From assembly GCF_010093535.1 (NCBI RefSeq), contig NW_022985231.1:1-64000 (forward strand): a stretch of 64,000 nucleotides of DNA, read 5' to 3'. Shown piece by piece: positions 60,015 through 64,000 of this stretch; the first letter of the stretch is position 1; each line of letters begins with the position of its first letter. The translations under genes were made by a program, and so were the position numbers. This stretch comes from Lindgomyces ingoldianus (Eukaryota > Ascomycota > Dothideomycetes > Pleosporales > Lindgomycetaceae). The notes under the pieces were generated by a model. The model had not been told where the DNA came from and did not search any database. It worked only from the letters and a program-made list of their open reading frames with translations.

Positions 60015-61301
60015 TTACAGACGTGGCCGCGCAGCCTCAAGATCCGCAGCTACTCCACCATATCTTTGGTATGCATCTGATTCGGCATCGAAATTAAGCA
60101 ACCAAGCCTCCCTTGTTAAGTGAATCGCTTCCGGTGTCTTCTGAACCTCATCCCAGTTCGCTTTATGCCACTTTTCTCTCGTCTTCGGACCCATCGCTTG
60201 AGCATCGTGTACCCTTGTATATCGAATCTTCTCGAACGCGTTTACTGCTAATGGTACTTTGTTCTTTCCTGCTAGTTCTAAACAGGCTGCCAGCACCACA
60301 CCATCCTCAATTGACTGACTGGCGCCTTGAATCGAAGTAGGCAGGAAGGGGTGTGCAGCGTCCCCAATCAAGGCAATTCTCGCCTTCGGCGAAATGAAGG
60401 TTGGTAGTGGCTCCCGGTAAACCAACTTGTGGTCAATAAGCCGTGCATCCTTCGGAGTCGACTTGACGATTTCCACAACAATCGGTGCCCACCCTTCGAC
60501 GTACTTCAAACAATCTTCCACCTTGCCAGGAAACTGCCAGCTCTCTTCGATATTCCCATCATCCACATGTGTAAACACCCAATTGAACTCACTCCCATTC
60601 TTCAAAGACGACGCCAGGAAATGCAAATCCGGGCCAATCCACCCAGAATGCGTGTCCCCATTCACAACCAAATGCTTCAACATCTCATTCCCCGCAATCG
60701 CCTCTCCAGGGAACCACGCACGATATACCGCATATCCTGAGCTTTTCGGTCGATCTTCAAAACCTAGTACAATCTTCCTGCCTCTTGACCGCACGCCCTC
60801 GGCCGCAATAACTACATCCGCGTACATCTTCTCGCCATCCACAACTACTCCGGCTTTATCATCGTCTTCGAAATAATCCGTAACCCTCTTCCCAAGCCGG
60901 ATATCGATTGTCCCGCGGTCAACCGCATGACCCCAGATAATCCCGTGCAACTCCCCCCGATGTCCATTAATCCTCGGACCCCACTTCCTTTCATCTGCGA
61001 ACGACTGTCTAGTTACAAAATCGCCTTTCCAGTGGTACAGATCCAGCCACGAGGTTTGCCGGGCGACTTTCTGCATGGCTTCAATGACGCCAGGCCAGCG
61101 TTCGAAGTTCCGCGCGCCGTTTGGGTCGAAGGATATAATATCGCCAAACCGGGTTAATTCTTCAATGGACTCAGCTTTGTCGAAAAGAGTGACAGAGTGC
61201 CCTTTGCGATCGCATTCGATGGCCGCGGAGAGACCGGCGAATCCGGCACCTACGATGATGACTTTGATGCCCGAGGCAGGACGACGGTGAAAGCTCGCCA
61301 T
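60015..61301 (-). CDS. FAD-dependent monooxygenase (salicylate hydroxylase-like)
   Basis: A single exon encodes 428 residues, a normal length for class A flavoprotein monooxygenases. The N-terminal Rossmann motif reads IIVGAGFAGLSAAIECDRKG, followed by the acidic end of beta-2 (LFDKAES). The second motif, VVIAAEGVRSRGRK near residue 165, matches the DG motif region with EG in place of DG. The third, ARIALIGDAAHPFLPT near 310, is the FAD ribityl-binding GD motif. FGDIISFDPNG near 55 is typical of the fungal salicylate-hydroxylase-like group. It would use NAD(P)H and oxygen to hydroxylate an aromatic or enolic substrate. It converges on the M20 gene 789 bp away. The short intergenic distance does not by itself prove a shared pathway. 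Confidence 0.9.
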   Translation of the reverse strand: MASFHRRPASGIKVIIVGAGFAGLSAAIECDRKGHSVTLFDKAESIEELTRFGDIISFDPNGARNFERWPGVIEAMQKVARQTSWLDLYHWKGDFVTRQSFADERKWGPRINGHRGELHGIIWGHAVDRGTIDIRLGKRVTDYFEDDDKAGVVVDGEKMYADVVIAAEGVRSRGRKIVLGFEDRPKSSGYAVYRAWFPGEAIAGNEMLKHLVVNGDTHSGWIGPDLHFLASSLKNGSEFNWVFTHVDDGNIEESWQFPGKVEDCLKYVEGWAPIVVEIVKSTPKDARLIDHKLVYREPLPTFISPKARIALIGDAAHPFLPTSIQGASQSIEDGVVLAACLELAGKNKVPLAVNAFEKIRYTRVHDAQAMGPKTREKWHKANWDEVQKTPEAIHLTREAWLLNFDAESDAYQRYGGVAADLEAARPRL

Positions 61302-61749
61302 GGTCAGTCAATCCTTGATGTGGTGTTCACGACTTTTGAAAATTTCTGGTCAGCGGAGTTTGTCGGAGTTTGACGGCGTTCCTCGAAAGTATGTGCGACG
61401 CTGACACTCAGTGACCAGGGTTACACCGTCTCTCGTACTTTGATTGTGCGGTCGGCTAAATATGTATGGGATTCTCAGACATGGCCCCACATTCTTTGGT
61501 TCCCACGTGTTTCGGCATTATATTTCGGTCGCGGTATTTGAGTGCTGTTGGAGCTGAGGTGGGAGGAGAGAAAAAAGAAATCATCTTTGTAACATTTCTG
61601 TTTTTGGCGACCTGCATGCAAACAGCGATGAAACACCCACATGTGCAGCGGGGTGAGTTGGTGGACCCCAGAACCGGTATCGGAGAGGTGGTCTGAGATC
61701 TACAGATTCGGCCAGTACGAACACCGGCATAGCGCATCCTGAGAAAACC
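61302..61749. other. Upstream region of the FAD monooxygenase
   Basis: Contains the promoter of the monooxygenase. Nothing else is recognised before the ZIP relic. Confidence 0.35.
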
Positions 61750-62178
61750 TTAAGCCCATTTGCCCAGCAAACCCATCACCATCACTCCCGTAACAAAAGC
61801 AGTCATGGAAATCATCATCCTCACAAGGGAAGAATTAGCAGAGAACCATACTTCCAGTCTCTCACCAACATCTCTACGATGCCAACCCAAGCTAGAATCC
61901 CGGCACTGAGAGCATTCAAAGTCCCGATAGCAACAAGTATAGACGGGTTATTCCCATTAGGGTTGTTAAGAACGCCAATTCCAATGGCCGTTCCAACCGG
62001 CGAGATGATTGTGAAAGTAGCTGCCATCATCACCTTCTTTAGGAACGCGACATTCAAAGATAGGAGGCGCGCGGTGCATGTTCCGATAGTAGCGCTTTCG
62101 AGTATTTGGCGGAAGAATATGACAGCGAACAGGGCTAGGAAGGAGTCATTAGCAACCACAAGCGCGAGTCTGACCCCC
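61750..62178 (-). pseudogene. ZIP zinc/iron transporter relic, C-terminal part
   Basis: The minus strand encodes the last part of a ZIP transporter: SLGVRLALVVANDSF, a membrane-like segment, then FTIISPVGTAIGIGVLNNPN, GTLNALSAGILAWVGIVEML and VRDWKYG. These match the closing membrane segments of fungal ZIP proteins, where TPIGIAIG and LNALSAGILIW are conserved. The final expected segment and LLGKWA terminus is present downstream (ending at 61750) but in a different frame, reachable only by a frameshift or an intron under 30 bp. The first two thirds of the protein, including the histidine-rich loop and the first metal-binding helix, are absent upstream of 62178. I read this as a truncated, frame-shifted relic. 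Confidence 0.6.
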
Positions 62179-64000
62179 AGGCTTGTGAATTAGCAATCTG
62201 TCCGTGAAACTAAATGCAGTCTCTTATCATCTTACGTTGAGCACGACAGGAGCTAGCTTAGGACAGGAACTTGCATCCTGTGGACGCTCTATCTGATTCT
62301 GGTAAGAAGTTCAATAGGTGGGCTTTGTCCTAGTCTTATTCCACACTATGTAATAACATATTGTGAGGGAACAACTTGCAGAGAGAGTGAAATATTATCC
62401 TAGTTGATAGAACAACAATACTATGTTCCTTACCAACTTGTCTATGGATGTGGGCATGACTTCTGCTATGACGTTTGTGCACAAACCCAGAGTCGGGGCT
62501 TCCAGAAGGACACTTGGAGCCACCGCTTCCTTAGACTAGAGCCTCGACCGCTCTAGCTATATTCCTACTCTAGCGCCATAGGAAAAATCGTGCGCCAAGA
62601 TAATCTATCTAAGGGGAAAGATACAAGCCCGCCGTGAACACAGCGCTGTAGCTCCTTCGTATGAAAGCTCCCCAAGACATTCATTTGGAAATATTAGCTG
62701 GGCGTGATTGAAAAGCGACGACGCGTGAGCTGAGGAGATTCTTAGGGTTAACAGGGTGTGCGCGTGAGTAAACGAGATGGGAATAACAAACCCCGGTCCC
62801 GAATTGCTGGAAGACAACAAGAACGACGCTCTGTTGAGACATCCTCGTAAACAAAGTTATCGAAGATTGGGACACACAGACCCCGATTCTGCTCGTAACG
62901 AGGATCACGAAGAGCAAACTAATACAAAGAGGGATGTTATAGTCTAGATCAGTCCGCTCATAGGAGGTTTCTTTAGCTTCCCTGGTGCAGTTCTTGTGAA
63001 ATACTTGGCTATTTGGCGCTTAATTAGTGTGTAATTGAGGATGATAGTGTACTCAACACCTGCGTAAAAGTAGCAGGTCTTCCTGCAGGATTTTTTTCTT
63101 TTTCTTTTCGTGGTCGTGGTCGCCTTCGGAGTGTCCCTGCACCTTCGTGATCGACTCGACTTCATCCTCATTGGACGCGAGGCAATATCTGGAGCTTCTA
63201 GTGGTCTGATCTTTGTACGATGCCGAGTGAACGTACGTTTCAGCATCACGCGAATGGCATCCAGTGTCCTGGGCCTCCATCTCCTTGGTTCTCGTGGACC
63301 CAATCACTTGGTGCTCGGTAGAGCCGTACATGCAATATCTGGCAGTTGGTAAGCAACTGGCGAAGAAGGCTTAATATGTGAGGGATCGAAAACGCAGTGA
63401 ACTTTGCCCTGTGAATAACAACTGGAAACGGCTGCGATTGACGCCGAAGCTAACTTGTGTTGCGAAGTTTGGCCAGGCATAGTTGTTGTGACCTATGCAG
63501 CTGCGCGAGGTGCGAGAACGAAATTTATCTTGACATTGCTGGTCACCGTCCTTGGCGCGGTGAATGAATACGAGCAATGGATTTCCGGCGGACTAATTGG
63601 CAAACGCTCGTCTTTCAGCGAAGAGACACTTAATTTGAGCGCTGTGGAGTTGATCAGACTGATTTGGGTTGGCGGCCTCCTGAGTTCGATTATTGCGCTG
63701 ATCTTGGGATTGAGTGACATCTTTCTTCCGAATGTATCCGCCACTCCACCTCACCAAGTGCAAATCCCTAAATTTGTGACACGTATGTGCTCCACCGAAT
63801 GCTGTATACCACCCTCGCCAGTTATCAAGGCCATCATCTTTCCCAACTAGGGAAAACCCTTCCGACTCTTTTCGCAGTGTTCATACCACCATTCCCAACA
63901 CCAAGAAACTGTTATGGAGTCCGGAGGAGACGGATTTTAGGGTCCTGATGTTTAACCTTGAGCGTGGCTTTTCTGGGAAACGGTAGGAATAATATGGTAG
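62179..64000. other. Non-coding region at window end
   Basis: No gene is supported. The longest frame (63455-63850, plus) has two hydrophobic runs (LTLLVTVLGAVNEY, LIWVGGLLSSIIALILGL) and could be a fragment of a membrane protein continuing outside the window, but it lacks a family signature and is matched by an open frame on the other strand. Sequence near 62330-62362 resembles 31618-31650. Confidence 0.35.

Noticed and set aside
63455..63850. Membrane-like plus-strand frame near the window end
   Set aside because: An open frame on the other strand overlaps it, and no family signature or start is convincing; kept only as a remark.

Overview
This window looks like nuclear DNA of a filamentous ascomycete (Pezizomycotina). 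The genes carry many short GT-AG introns (mostly 41-76 bp), and families typical of such fungi are present: a Zn2Cys6 regulator, a 2,423-residue alpha-1,3-glucan synthase, a CFEM protein, GPI-anchored Ser/Ala-rich wall proteins and secreted fungal-only proteins. A leotiomycete is my guess from the overall gene content; the class cannot be proven from sequence alone. Gene ends were set by finding splice sites that keep frame; every multi-exon model listed sums to a multiple of three. Where I could not settle a model I say so.

Layout. 0-2.3 kb: mostly non-coding, with a decayed TPR fragment. 2.3-16.5 kb: a compact set of seven genes that reads as a catabolic cluster: a LamB/YcsF (PxpA-like) protein divergent from a fused biotin carboxylase-KipA-KipI-biotinyl protein, an SDR, an EthD-type small protein, a second SDR, a DUF1446/AtuA-like protein and a Zn2Cys6 regulator. 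16.5-18 kb: relics, including a cullin pseudogene with several in-frame stops. 18-28.4 kb: a conserved unknown protein, a secreted GDSL esterase, a secreted carboxymuconate-cyclase-like propeller, a nitroreductase and a DUF1772 membrane protein. 28.6-29.0 kb: a fold-back element with arms of about 127 bp.

29.7-37.4 kb: a secreted cysteine-rich protein with a Lys-Arg processing site, a 20-bp tandem repeat, an MFS sugar transporter and a secreted protein made of two DUF8021-like halves. 38-45.8 kb: the alpha-1,3-glucan synthase on the minus strand. 47.4-54.5 kb: wall and membrane proteins (GPI-anchored, small multi-pass, CFEM) in long non-coding stretches. 54.5-57.7 kb: gene-poor. 57.7-61.3 kb: an M20 amidohydrolase converging on an FAD monooxygenase. 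61.7-64 kb: a ZIP transporter relic and non-coding sequence.

How the genes fit together. The strongest functional unit is the 2.3-16.5 kb cluster. Two of its genes are the parts of a bacterial-type 5-oxoprolinase (PxpA plus PxpC/PxpB), here combined with a biotin carboxylase and its own biotin carrier. The AtuA-like protein, two SDRs and the EthD protein suggest that a carbonyl or isoprenoid-like carbon source is processed by oxidation and carboxylation under the adjacent regulator. The substrate is not determined by the sequence. The rest of the window is rich in secreted and cell-surface functions without an obvious common pathway.
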